A DNA stretch of 64,000 bases from Rhizomicrobium electricum (GTDB lineage: Bacteria > Pseudomonadota > Alphaproteobacteria > Micropepsales > Micropepsaceae). Each line of letters starts with the position of its first letter. The first letter of the stretch is position 1. A model generated the notes under the pieces. The model searched no databases. It saw only the letters and a program-made list of their open reading frames with translations, and was not told the origin of the DNA. A program made the position numbers and the translations under genes. The stretch is from contig NZ_JAASQS010000002.1 of the NCBI RefSeq assembly GCF_011762045.1, positions 545,295 through 609,294 of the forward strand, read 5' to 3'. Positions 45,155-54,314 of this stretch are shown piece after piece.

Positions 45155-48100
45155 TCAATACTCGAACTGGTAGCTCAGCCCGATGCTGTCGCCCTGGTCA
45201 CGTAAGGGTGTCGAGGTCGTGTTGGCGGCACGCGGGCCGGTGTTGACCTGGGCCTGGACCTTCAGATGCCGGGTGAGATCGACCTGCACTGTCGCCTTGG
45301 TGCCGCCCGACAGATCCTGCTGGGCGCCGATATAAACGTTGCGCAGCACGTACTTGCCGGCCTCAATGCTGGTCGCGCCGAGGCCGCTCGCTCCGCTCTG
45401 ACTATTGGAACCCACAGCCAGACGGTCGAGACCGAGGCTCTTGCGGATGGTGCCGACCGGATCGATGCCGCCGCCTCCGCCCGACAGCGTCGCCGCCGCC
45501 TGCGCCACGCTGGCAAGCTGCATCGCCGACAGCGACTTGGAACTCTGCTGGAACAAGAGCTGGGCGAGAATCTCGTCCTGCGGCATCGAGGGGGTGCTCG
45601 ACAGCGCGATCTTGGGCTGGCTGGCGGTGCCGGTGATTTTCAGCGTGGCGGTGATGCCGCCCGATTCCTGCTGCGCCACGAGATCGAGGCCGGGATCGAT
45701 CCGGCTGCGCAGCGCCTGACCGTTGAAACTGATGGTGCCGGACGTGAAGGTCAGATTGGCACCCGCCAGAGAAAATGTGCCGCGGCGCATTTCCAACGCG
45801 CCCAGCACTTGCGGCGCACCGGTCGTCCCGCCGATCTTGAGGGCGCCCTGAAATTCGGCTTCAAGGCCGCGGCCGCGCACGAAAATCTGCCCCGGCGAGC
45901 GGAGGGTCAGGTCGAGTGTAATGCGGGTGGTCTTGGGCGGCGGCGCCGGCGGTCCACTGGAGCGGCTGCGGCGCACGTTGAGCGTGGCGACTTCCTGCGG
46001 GAATTTCTCCGGGATGTTGATGTTGCCGTTCAGAATGCGCAGCGTGCCCGACAGCGTCATGCCGTCGCTCAAATGCCCCTGCAGCTTGAGGTCGGAGTCG
46101 AGATTGGCGGTGAAAAGATCGCTGGTAATCGGACGCGCATTCGACGCCTTGAACGCGATGTCGACCGGCATACCCTTGGCCGCAAGATCGACCGTTCCGC
46201 TGCCGTTGACGGTTCCGGGGCCGGCTTTGGCGGTGAATTTGGTCAGCCGGATGGCGGAGCCTTGGGCATCGGCGACAGCTTCGATATCGGTCAGATTGAG
46301 GCCGCGGGTGTAATCCTGGATTTTGCCGCCGGTGAGCGTCGCCTGACCGACCACATTGGGCTTTGACGACGTTCCCGTGACCGCAACATTGAGAACGATC
46401 TTGCCGCGCACATTCTGCCCGACCGATGCAAGACCGGACAGAATGACCCCAAGATCGGCCGTGCCGTTGGCCCGCACGTTCATCGAGCCCTTGGACGGAA
46501 TGGTTCCGCCCACGGTGAGCTGCATCGCCTTGCCTTCGACGAAGGTGGCGGCGAATTTGAGCCCATCGGCGTAATCGATCGTGGCGGGCGCAGCGAGCGT
46601 AACGGTCTGATCCCGCCAAACGCCTTCGAAACGGCTCACGGTGACATGCTGCGCCTTGGTATTGGCGGACGCATTGACAGCAACGGTAAAGGACTGGCCG
46701 TCGGTGGTGGTCACGTCGGTATTGGCGGCAATCGCCAGTGCGTCCATGGGACCGCTGACGCGGACCGAGGCCGAGCCGCTTGCGGCGTCCGTCGAAAAGC
46801 GCGGCGCGGTCAAAGTGAGCGATAAAACCGGCGATCCAAATGGATTGGCGACGTTGCCGCCGAGATCGACGCGCTCGAACGTCGCGCCACCCGCGGAGAG
46901 CCCGGCGACGCTGGCACGGACTGCCGCCGTATTGCCGCGGAATTCGGTGCGCGCATCGAGGCTGCCGGTCAGGGCCGTGCCGACCAGCGGCGCGAAATCG
47001 GCAAGCCGCTGCACGCGCAACGCGACGGCGCCTTGCGGAGTCGTGCCGGCGATCACCAGAGAGCCGCGCGCATGGGCACTGCGCCAGCTGGCATCGGCGA
47101 TGTCGACCTTCCACTGCTTGGCTTTGGTTTGCGCGATATCGGTCCGCACCGACACCGGCGAACCATCAAAACGGCCGGATGCGCGGATCCGGGCGGATTT
47201 CAGATCGGGCAGACCCTCGGCGTGCGCGCTAAAGGTGACGGCCTGCTTTGCCATACCCTTGGTGGCGGCGCGCGCGCTGCCTTCCATCGATAGCGTCCCG
47301 TTACCCGCCGGTCCGGAAAGGCTGGCGCGCAGGTTCAGCGTTCCGATCAGCGTCGGCGCCAAACGCGACAGATCGGAGAAAGCGATGTCGGCGACAAACG
47401 ACTGCTGCGTGCCCGACGTACCATGCACATCGGCCTTGATGGCGGCGGCCGCGAGGGTCGCCTTCAGCGCCAAAACGTTCGCGTTCATCGTCGCATCGGC
47501 CGAGAACTTCGCGTTGCCGAGAAGGCGGGCCGGAACGCTGTCGCCGCGCGCCGCAACGGTGCCGTCGGCCTTGATCTCGGTGTCGGTTGCGGTACGGCGG
47601 AAATCGGCGGCGAGCGTCGCTCGGCCTTCGATTGCAAGACCGGTGAGCCCGGCGAGCCCCTTCAGCGACGGCGCTTCGAGCCGGAGCCAGCCGGTCATCG
47701 GCGTCCGCGTGGTAGCGCGCGCCGACGCCTTCAACAGCGGATGCGCAAGCGTGAGCCGCACGGGGCGATCCGGAGCGGCCAGATCGGCCTCCGCGTTGAC
47801 GACAACCGGCTCCGAGGCGAAGGCGCCGCTCTTCTCTCCCGGAAGTATCAGTCCGACCACGGTGCCCTGCAGATTTGCCTTCCCGCCGGTACCCGTGAGT
47901 ATGGCTTCGAGCGCGGCCAGGCGCGTACCGCTCGCCTTCAGATCGGCGATCTTCATCCTGGCGTCGATATCGGGCTTGGCAAACGGGCCATGCATATGGC
48001 CGCGCGCCGAGATCATCCCCCAGGACAGCGTTTTGCTGGGCGTCATCGCGGGCGCCACGACCGAGAAGTCGATATCGGCCGACGAGGCTTTGAGATCGAG

Positions 48101-48859
48101 CACGCCGCCGCCGGACACGTCGAGCAATCCGGCGCCAAGATCGAAATGCACGTCGTTGGCGCTTCCCCGAGCGCCGGCCCGTGCGCCAATCGTCACCGGA
48201 CCGAGATCGGGAAGCCCAAACAGTCCGCCGACCAGACCGTCGCCACTCTCCTTGATCTCGATAGTGCCGCGCGCAATGTCGTCGACGATACCGGCGTGAA
48301 TTTCATACCGGCCGGGTCCATCGAGACGGCGGATGGACAGATCGGCCTTCACGTTGTGGCGCGAGGCGTAATAGAGCTTGCCGGAAGCCGACAGCGCGGC
48401 GCGGCGACCGAGGACGGAGGAAGCGACCTCCACACGCGGTAGATCGATGGCTCCGATATCGATGATGGTGGTGGAAGTGCTGGTGGTCTGGGACGGAATC
48501 TCCCGGCGGACCACGACGACCTTGTCGGCCGCAATCCGTTCGATCCGGAGATGACTGCCGAGTGCCGACAGCAGATGCCAATCGAGCGCGGCGCCCTCGA
48601 CGACGAGCCAGGTGCCGCCGGAATCGCGCACCTCGACCTTGCGCGCCTTCAGATGGTTGGGCGTGCCCGACAAGCCCCGGATCGCCACTTCGCCGCCCGA
48701 CAAGGGCTCGATCGCCCACGCCAGAATGGCATGGCCCGGCGGGGTGTAGAGGCAGAACAGGACGAACAGGATCAGTCCGCCGACGGACGATCCGGCAATT
48801 ACCAGAGTGCGCCTTGTCCAGAGGCGCTTCACCCACGTCGGCAGTTGCGAAAGCATCAA
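45155..48859 (-). CDS. tamB: Translocation and assembly module TamB (AsmA-like bridge protein)
   Basis: 1234 residues. One N-terminal membrane anchor (TLVIAGSSVGGLILFVLFCL), a very long repetitive beta-taco region, and the C-terminal TamB (DUF490) domain: IFVRGRGLEAEFQGALKIGG, LEMRRGTFSLAGANLTFTSG, TISFNG, MPQDEILAQLLFQQ, ending in an aromatic IGLSYQFEY strand. It spans the periplasm, working with TamA in outer-membrane protein assembly and probably phospholipid transport. ATG overlaps the tamA stop by four bases. Confidence 0.95.
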   Translation of the reverse strand: MMLSQLPTWVKRLWTRRTLVIAGSSVGGLILFVLFCLYTPPGHAILAWAIEPLSGGEVAIRGLSGTPNHLKARKVEVRDSGGTWLVVEGAALDWHLLSALGSHLRIERIAADKVVVVRREIPSQTTSTSTTIIDIGAIDLPRVEVASSVLGRRAALSASGKLYYASRHNVKADLSIRRLDGPGRYEIHAGIVDDIARGTIEIKESGDGLVGGLFGLPDLGPVTIGARAGARGSANDVHFDLGAGLLDVSGGGVLDLKASSADIDFSVVAPAMTPSKTLSWGMISARGHMHGPFAKPDIDARMKIADLKASGTRLAALEAILTGTGGKANLQGTVVGLILPGEKSGAFASEPVVVNAEADLAAPDRPVRLTLAHPLLKASARATTRTPMTGWLRLEAPSLKGLAGLTGLAIEGRATLAADFRRTATDTEIKADGTVAARGDSVPARLLGNAKFSADATMNANVLALKATLAAAAIKADVHGTSGTQQSFVADIAFSDLSRLAPTLIGTLNLRASLSGPAGNGTLSMEGSARAATKGMAKQAVTFSAHAEGLPDLKSARIRASGRFDGSPVSVRTDIAQTKAKQWKVDIADASWRSAHARGSLVIAGTTPQGAVALRVQRLADFAPLVGTALTGSLDARTEFRGNTAAVRASVAGLSAGGATFERVDLGGNVANPFGSPVLSLTLTAPRFSTDAASGSASVRVSGPMDALAIAANTDVTTTDGQSFTVAVNASANTKAQHVTVSRFEGVWRDQTVTLAAPATIDYADGLKFAATFVEGKAMQLTVGGTIPSKGSMNVRANGTADLGVILSGLASVGQNVRGKIVLNVAVTGTSSKPNVVGQATLTGGKIQDYTRGLNLTDIEAVADAQGSAIRLTKFTAKAGPGTVNGSGTVDLAAKGMPVDIAFKASNARPITSDLFTANLDSDLKLQGHLSDGMTLSGTLRILNGNINIPEKFPQEVATLNVRRSRSSGPPAPPPKTTRITLDLTLRSPGQIFVRGRGLEAEFQGALKIGGTTGAPQVLGALEMRRGTFSLAGANLTFTSGTISFNGQALRSRIDPGLDLVAQQESGGITATLKITGTASQPKIALSSTPSMPQDEILAQLLFQQSSKSLSAMQLASVAQAAATLSGGGGGIDPVGTIRKSLGLDRLAVGSNSQSGASGLGATSIEAGKYVLRNVYIGAQQDLSGGTKATVQVDLTRHLKVQAQVNTGPRAANTTSTPLRDQGDSIGLSYQFEY

Positions 48860-50685
48860 AACGCCTGGCCGATGCTGATGTAAATTTCGAACGCGTCTCC
48901 GTTCGGGACTTTCGTCACGGGCACTGCGATATCGGCCCGAATCGCCCCGATCGAAGTATAGTAACGCGCACCAACACCTGCCCCCACCTCAACGCTGCCG
49001 TTGAACGGGAGGCTGTCGGCGCTCGCTTGTCCTGCATCAACGAACGCGGCGAAACCGTAATCGCTCCATAACCGCTGGCGATATTCCAAGGACACGGCAT
49101 CGACGGAGGCCGCTCCCATGGGATCGCCGTTCGCGAAATGCGGTCCGATCGACTGATAGCGGAAGCCGCGCACCGTACCCGAGCCGCCGGCATACAGGCG
49201 CTGGTCCGGCGGCAGGTCGAGATTTTTGCCGCCTTGGATCGAGCCGAGCAGCGCCCTTGCGGCGATCACCGACCGGCCGTCACCGCTGATGTCGAAATAC
49301 ATCGACCCGGACGCCTGCAACACGGCAAAGAGAAGCGTCTTGTTGCCGAACGCCACCGTCGGGGCCACCGAAATCGCGGCACGCCCGCCCTGGACCGGAT
49401 CGGCAAGCGGATCCTTGAGCTTGGTGCTGTCATAGGCAGCCGTCACCGGCAGCGCCAGCAAGTCGTAGGAATAGTCGAGGTTCTGCTGCGAGACCTGATC
49501 GTGGGTGTAGCTGAGACCGGCGGAGCCGCTCCACAACGTCGAGAATTTCTTGCGCGCGAAAATGCCGAAGGTTTCCGCGGTCTGGGAATAGGCATCGAGA
49601 TGCTGCTTGATCGCGGCGACGTTGACTTCCAATTCCTGATCGTCACGCAGAAAGCGCGGTTTGATGAACTGGCCGCTGAGGTCGTAGCCAATTCCCGCCG
49701 TGGCCGTGCCCCCGAGCCCGATACCGGAGGCGGCCAGATTGAGCTGCTCGCCATTGCCGAGCAGATTGCGATGGGACCACTTGGCCGACAGGCTGACGCC
49801 CAGATCGGTGGAGTAGCTGCCCGACAGCGCCACGGCGTGCTTGCGACGCTCCTTCACGTCGAACGTGAGCGGAACGGTATCGTCCGTTGCCGCGTCTTTC
49901 ACGGCCTCGACCGAGACTCCCGAAAACACGCCCAGACCCACCAACTGCAATCGGGCCGCTTCGATCTCACTCGGCTGGTAGAGGTCGCCGGGGTGGATGG
50001 TGAGGCTGTCGCGCGCATAGCTCTCGTTGACGTCTTTGAGACCGACGAACGAGATCGTCCCGATGCGCATCTTGCGTCCGGGGTCGACGGCATAGGAGAT
50101 ATCGAGCGTATTGGCCGCATCGTCGGCGAAGGCAGAGGGCGTATCGACCTTGGCAAAAGCGTAGCCGTGCTCCTGCAGCGTCGTCAGCAGCGCGCCCTGC
50201 CCCGCCAGCACCCGCGAAGCAATCGCCGGATCGCCCGATTTGATGCCCAGGATCCGCTCGGCGTCGAGCCCGTCGGGAAGCGTGCCTTCGACCGAAATGC
50301 GCCGAAGCGTATATTGCGGGCCACGGTCGATGACCGTCTTGACCTCGACCGTCTGGCCCTGCGGCACCTTTTCCAGGAGGTCGGGCAGCGTCTTGTCGGC
50401 AATGTCGTGGTCGGCGACCGTGATATGAATGTAGGACTTGTAGTAGCCGAAGCTCTCCATCACAGTCACGAAGCGGCCGTAGTCGCCACGGGCGCGGTCG
50501 ATCAAAGCGAAAGGCGGTGCCGGGGTCTTGTCGCGCAAGCTGATGAGCAGCGAGGAATCCCGCAGCGCGGCATCAACCGCATCGTCCCCGGTCTCGGGAT
50601 TGACGAGCGTGTAGCCCTGCGGGTCGGCCGCCCAGGCGGAGGCAGCCAAAAGAATACCGGCAAGGGCGGAGGAGAAACGGCGCAT
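48856..50685 (-). CDS. tamA: Outer-membrane assembly factor TamA (Omp85 family)
   Basis: 609 residues. Signal peptide (SSALAGILLAASAWA), about three POTRA domains (for example KTVIDRGPQYTLRRISVEGT, RKMRIGTISFVGLKDVNE), then a 16-strand Omp85 barrel with the conserved GGSGTVRGFRYQSIG (RGF) lid-loop motif and a terminal FEIYISIGQAF. I start at ATG 50685; the upstream 14 codons do not fit a signal peptide. Operon with tamB. Confidence 0.94.
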   Translation of the reverse strand: MRRFSSALAGILLAASAWAADPQGYTLVNPETGDDAVDAALRDSSLLISLRDKTPAPPFALIDRARGDYGRFVTVMESFGYYKSYIHITVADHDIADKTLPDLLEKVPQGQTVEVKTVIDRGPQYTLRRISVEGTLPDGLDAERILGIKSGDPAIASRVLAGQGALLTTLQEHGYAFAKVDTPSAFADDAANTLDISYAVDPGRKMRIGTISFVGLKDVNESYARDSLTIHPGDLYQPSEIEAARLQLVGLGVFSGVSVEAVKDAATDDTVPLTFDVKERRKHAVALSGSYSTDLGVSLSAKWSHRNLLGNGEQLNLAASGIGLGGTATAGIGYDLSGQFIKPRFLRDDQELEVNVAAIKQHLDAYSQTAETFGIFARKKFSTLWSGSAGLSYTHDQVSQQNLDYSYDLLALPVTAAYDSTKLKDPLADPVQGGRAAISVAPTVAFGNKTLLFAVLQASGSMYFDISGDGRSVIAARALLGSIQGGKNLDLPPDQRLYAGGSGTVRGFRYQSIGPHFANGDPMGAASVDAVSLEYRQRLWSDYGFAAFVDAGQASADSLPFNGSVEVGAGVGARYYTSIGAIRADIAVPVTKVPNGDAFEIYISIGQAF

Positions 50686-50774
50686 ATTTCCACTTAGGCG
50701 CAAAATCCGCCTTTTGTGAAGGCCCAAACGCCGTCCTCACCGTCTTGCGACCGCCCTACCTTACGTTTTCGAAA

Positions 50775-51560
50775 TCAAGCCGCCATCCGGGGACGATGGA
50801 AGAATAATGCCTGGCCGATGGTCGCCCGCACCGTGTCGCGCGAAAACGGTTTGGTAACCAGATAGGTCGGCTCGGGACGCTGTCCGGTGAGCAGGAATTC
50901 CGGGTAGGCGGTGATGAACACCACCGGCACGTCGAGGTCCGCGACGATGGCCATCGCCGCATCGACGCCGGACGAGCCGTCGGCGAGCTTGATGTCGGTG
51001 AGGATGAGTTCGGGCCGGCGCTGGCGCGCCAGGCGCACCGCGTCGTCGCGCGTCGCCGCGATCCCGACGACGTGATGACCCAACTCGTTCACGAGATTCT
51101 CGAGATCGAGCGCGATGATCGCCTCGTCCTCGATGATCAACACGCGCGATTGCAGGTTCTGGTCGAGGGAGAGCAACGCGGCATCGATCTCCTCCTGCAC
51201 CTCGTGCTCGGAGGTCTCGAGGATGTAGGCGGCTTCCGCCACCGTGAAGTCCTCGATCGAGGTGAGCAGCAATGCCTCGCGATTGTCCGGCTGCAGTGCC
51301 TGCAGACGCTGTTCGACGGAGGAATCAACACTTGCCTCTTCCTCACCGGGAAGATGGATACTGGACGTCCATAGTTCGTGGAACAGACGATACAGGCCAA
51401 GCCGCGGCGGCACGCCTTCCGGCAGGCGCATGTTGCCGTCGAGCAGCGATTCCAGGAGGACCCGCACGTAAGTGTCACCCGTCGGCTGCGAACCGGTCAG
51501 TGCCCTGGCGTAACGGCGGAGAAACGGAAGGTGAGGTCCCAGCGTTTCAGTCATGGTCAT
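50775..51560 (-). CDS. phyR: General stress response regulator PhyR
   Basis: 261 residues. The N-terminal half mimics an EcfG sigma factor (LPFLRRYARALTGSQPTGDT, LQALQPDNREALLLTSIEDF, EAAYILETSEHEVQEEI), and the C-terminal half is a receiver with Asp in LILTDIKLADGSSGVDAAM and Lys in YLVTKPFSRD. When phosphorylated, the sigma-like part binds NepR and frees EcfG. GGGAAGGG lies 7 nt before ATG 51560. Divergent from nepR-ecfG. Confidence 0.96.
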   Translation of the reverse strand: MTMTETLGPHLPFLRRYARALTGSQPTGDTYVRVLLESLLDGNMRLPEGVPPRLGLYRLFHELWTSSIHLPGEEEASVDSSVEQRLQALQPDNREALLLTSIEDFTVAEAAYILETSEHEVQEEIDAALLSLDQNLQSRVLIIEDEAIIALDLENLVNELGHHVVGIAATRDDAVRLARQRRPELILTDIKLADGSSGVDAAMAIVADLDVPVVFITAYPEFLLTGQRPEPTYLVTKPFSRDTVRATIGQALFFHRPRMAA

Positions 51561-51642
51561 ACAATTACCCTTCCCCAGTGGCAGGAGCCCACGGCTCCCA
51601 GATAGTTCCTAAAGTCGTGTCGAAAAACTCTGTTCCGAACCA

Positions 51643-51667
51643 GGAACAAAAAAGCGGCTTGGTTGTT
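51643..51667 (+). promoter_or_regulatory. EcfG-type promoter of nepR-ecfG
   Basis: GGAAC (51643-51647), 17-nt spacer, GTT (51665-51667); the base before GTT is T instead of the usual C. Placed 60 nt before nepR, it would make the sigma factor autoregulated, as known for this module. Confidence 0.65.
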
Positions 51668-51729
51668 ATCTTGGCTGGCAACCGACCGGCGGCGCCGTTG
51701 TTTTCGATATTTGCGGTCAGAGGGCCTTG

Positions 51730-51951
51730 ATGGACAACAAGCAGCAGCAACGTACTTCTTCGACGCTAGAGCGTCCTCCGCTGGAAGCCAACGAGGCCGA
51801 CGGCAAAGACAGCGCTCGCCAATACAAGGCGCACCAGAAAGCCATTACGCGGGGGTTGCGCAATTTTTTCAACAGCGTGGCCGCCGAACCCGTGCCCGAC
51901 GAATTCATGACGCTGTTGCGCAAAATGGATGAGGGCAAATCGGAAGAATGA
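51730..51951 (+). CDS. nepR: Anti-sigma factor NepR
   Basis: 73 residues. Polar N-terminus, then the conserved NepR core ITRGLRNFFNSVAAEPVPDE and FMTLLRKMD, which wraps EcfG or the PhyR mimic domain. ATG 51730 chosen; an in-frame TTG directly precedes it. Overlaps ecfG by four bases (ATGA), which keeps the two products in proportion. Confidence 0.92.
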   Translation: MDNKQQQRTSSTLERPPLEANEADGKDSARQYKAHQKAITRGLRNFFNSVAAEPVPDEFMTLLRKMDEGKSEE

Positions 51952-52577
51952 GCCGCCCCCTCGAAAAACCCCGCACACCCATGCCGGCCGACCCGCATTC
52001 CTTCCGCGACGGCCTGGTCGAGATGATACCTATATTGCGCGCTTTTGCCCGCTCGCTCTGCGGCCAGCGCGATCAGGCCGACGACTTGGCGCAGGAAACG
52101 CTGGCGAAGGCATGGCAGGCCCGCGACAAATTCCAGCTCGGCACCAACCTGAAAGCTTGGCTGTTCGTCATTCTCCGCAACGAATTCTACTCCAACCACC
52201 GCCGCGCCAAGACGGCCGCCGACTATAACGCGGCCTACTCGCATGCCAGCGAGGGCGCCGAAGCGGAGCAACACGCCCGCCTCGATCTCACCGACCTTAT
52301 GCGGGCGTTCAGCCAGCTTCCGTCGGAGCAGAAAGAGGCGCTGATCCTGACCGCCTCGGAATTCTCCTATGACGAGGCCGCACAGATCTGCGGCTGCGCC
52401 GTCGGGACGATCAAGAGCCGGGTATCGCGGGCCCGCAAGCAGCTCCAAACCCTGGTGGAAGGGACATCGGGACAGCTTCCCGGTCGCCACGACAGCGCCG
52501 CCGCTACCGCCGACGATCTCGCTGACGCCCTCTTCCGTAAGGTGCGGGAGGCGAACGCGGAGAAATTGCCGCGCTGA
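51948..52577 (+). CDS. ecfG: ECF sigma factor EcfG (general stress response)
   Basis: 209 residues. Sigma2 (MIPILRAFARSLCGQRDQAD, DLAQETLAKAWQARDKFQLG, NLKAWLFVILRNEFYSNHRR) and sigma4 (LPSEQKEALILTASEFSYDE, AAQICGCAVGTIKSRVSRAR), linked by a short acidic stretch as in the EcfG group. Released by PhyR phosphorylation, it directs polymerase to GGAAC-N16/17-CGTT promoters, seven candidates of which lie in this window. Confidence 0.96.
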   Translation: MSRPLEKPRTPMPADPHSFRDGLVEMIPILRAFARSLCGQRDQADDLAQETLAKAWQARDKFQLGTNLKAWLFVILRNEFYSNHRRAKTAADYNAAYSHASEGAEAEQHARLDLTDLMRAFSQLPSEQKEALILTASEFSYDEAAQICGCAVGTIKSRVSRARKQLQTLVEGTSGQLPGRHDSAAATADDLADALFRKVREANAEKLPR

Positions 52578-52592
52578 CCTTCAGGGGGACGA

Positions 52593-54314
52593 GTGCCTAC
52601 TTCCATCCGCCCGCGGCTGTTGCTGTTCGTCGGCTTGGCGCTGGCGCCGATCGCACTCGCCAGCATGATTCAGGCGATCCTGAATTTCCGGGCCTACCAG
52701 CGCGAGACCGACCACATCCTGGTCCAAACCGCGCTTTATGCCGCCTACAGCGAGCAGAATATCTTCACCCGCGCCGAGCAGCTGCTGCATTCGCTGGCGC
52801 GCAAACCCGACCAGACCAAGACTACCCCGGACTGCTATCGCGAGCTGTCGGATGCGCTGGTCGGCGCCATGCCGATCATCAATCTCACACGCGTCGATAC
52901 TGACGGACACATTATCTGCATGGGCGCGGTATCGCCGGATACACAGATCTTTACACATCTTGCGTGGTGGGATGTCTTGCGCAAGAGCGACCGCATTGTC
53001 GTGGGCAACCAGTTCTCCAGCAAGATCCTCAAGCGGACGGTGCTGCCTATCGCCCTGCCGATCCATGACGCGGAAGGACGTTTCGCCGGCGCCATCAGCG
53101 CATCCGTCGATCTCGACTGGCTGGAAAGCGCGCCGCAAGTCACCAAGCTGCCCGAAGGCGCGCTGTCGATGATCGTCGACGGCGGCGGCAAGGTTCTCGC
53201 AGCCAACCGTGCCATTCCCCCGGATCTGCCGGGTGCCGTACTCGCCAAGCGTAAAGAGACACAAGAGCGCGTCTTTACCGTGAACAGCGACGCCGGCAAG
53301 CGCTGGCGCTGGGTGGCCGAGCCCATCGGGATTTCCGACAAATACGTCGCGTTCGGCATTCCCGAACCCCGGCTGCTCGGCACGTTCCGCTTCTATCTGC
53401 TGGCGGATGTCCTTCTGACACTGGCAATCGTGGCGGCGACCTGTGCCGCAATCTGGCTCGGCACCGAGTGGCTGGTGGTGCGCTGGACGATCTACCTGAA
53501 GCGCGTTGCGGTGGCTTACGGCCGCAACCATTTCACCCTATCGCTCGACGATATGAGAAGCGCTCCGGAAGAATTCCGGCTGCTCGGCCGCGAGATGAAG
53601 CGCATGGCGATGGCGATCCAGGATCGCGACCGCAACCTGAGCCAGGCGCTGGAGCAGCAATCGGCGATGACCCGCGAGATTCATCACCGGGTGAAGAACA
53701 ACCTGCAGATCGTCTCCAGCCTGATCGCCATCTACGCCCAGAACATCGCCAATCCGGTGGCCAAAAGTGCCTTCCGCCAGATCATCGCCCGCGTAGACGC
53801 GCTGACCCTCATTCAGCGCCAGATCGAGAAGAACGAGAGCGACCCCACCCTCAACATGCCGTTGCTATTCGAACATCTTGCCGATCAGATCCGCACCCTC
53901 GCCGCGGAAAACAATCAGGTATTCCGGCTGACCCTCGAAATCGAGCCGCGATGGCTGCCGCCCGATATCGCCACCCCGATCGTGCTGTTCGCAATCGAAG
54001 CTCTCAGCTTCGACATTTTTCTGCCGTGGCCGGATACCCGCACGCGCAAGGTGCAGCTGGCGTTCTTCGACAGTCCAACCGAATATGTCCTGCGCATCGA
54101 GGACGCCACCGCTGGCGCCCTGCCCACGCCGGGTTCGCTGTCGTCCCGCATTCTCAGAAGCCTTGCCGACCAGTTGCGCGGACGCTACGCGATCGAGGTC
54201 GATCCCGCCGGGGGCGACATCCTCACACTGCGCATCCCGCACGACAACAGTCAGCCGATACGGGACGAAGAGGACACCAACGTCTACGCCCTGGCCCGCC
54301 AGCGGCAGAGCTAG
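52593..54314 (+). CDS. HisKA_2-type sensor kinase with degenerate ATPase domain (PhyP-like)
   Basis: 573 residues from GTG 52593 (AGGGGG upstream). Membrane helix at about 5-28, an extracytoplasmic sensor of about 230 residues, a second helix (LLADVLLTLAIVAATCAAIW), a HAMP-like linker and a HisKA_2 helix with H365 in REIHHRVKNNLQIVSS. The ATPase half is eroded: the N-box region reads VLFAIEALSFDIFLPW without the Asn, and the G1 box reads RIEDATAGALPTPG without DxGxG. So ATP use is doubtful. A HisKA_2 protein beside phyR-nepR-ecfG, PhyP, is a reported negative regulator (phosphatase) in Sphingomonas; by position and erosion this looks like its equivalent. It follows ecfG by 15 nt. Confidence 0.85.
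   Translation: MPTSIRPRLLLFVGLALAPIALASMIQAILNFRAYQRETDHILVQTALYAAYSEQNIFTRAEQLLHSLARKPDQTKTTPDCYRELSDALVGAMPIINLTRVDTDGHIICMGAVSPDTQIFTHLAWWDVLRKSDRIVVGNQFSSKILKRTVLPIALPIHDAEGRFAGAISASVDLDWLESAPQVTKLPEGALSMIVDGGGKVLAANRAIPPDLPGAVLAKRKETQERVFTVNSDAGKRWRWVAEPIGISDKYVAFGIPEPRLLGTFRFYLLADVLLTLAIVAATCAAIWLGTEWLVVRWTIYLKRVAVAYGRNHFTLSLDDMRSAPEEFRLLGREMKRMAMAIQDRDRNLSQALEQQSAMTREIHHRVKNNLQIVSSLIAIYAQNIANPVAKSAFRQIIARVDALTLIQRQIEKNESDPTLNMPLLFEHLADQIRTLAAENNQVFRLTLEIEPRWLPPDIATPIVLFAIEALSFDIFLPWPDTRTRKVQLAFFDSPTEYVLRIEDATAGALPTPGSLSSRILRSLADQLRGRYAIEVDPAGGDILTLRIPHDNSQPIRDEEDTNVYALARQRQS

Noticed and set aside
51605..51636. Two minus-strand GGAAC boxes before phyR
   Set aside because: Neither has CGTT or GTT at 16-17 nt, so no promoter is claimed for phyR.
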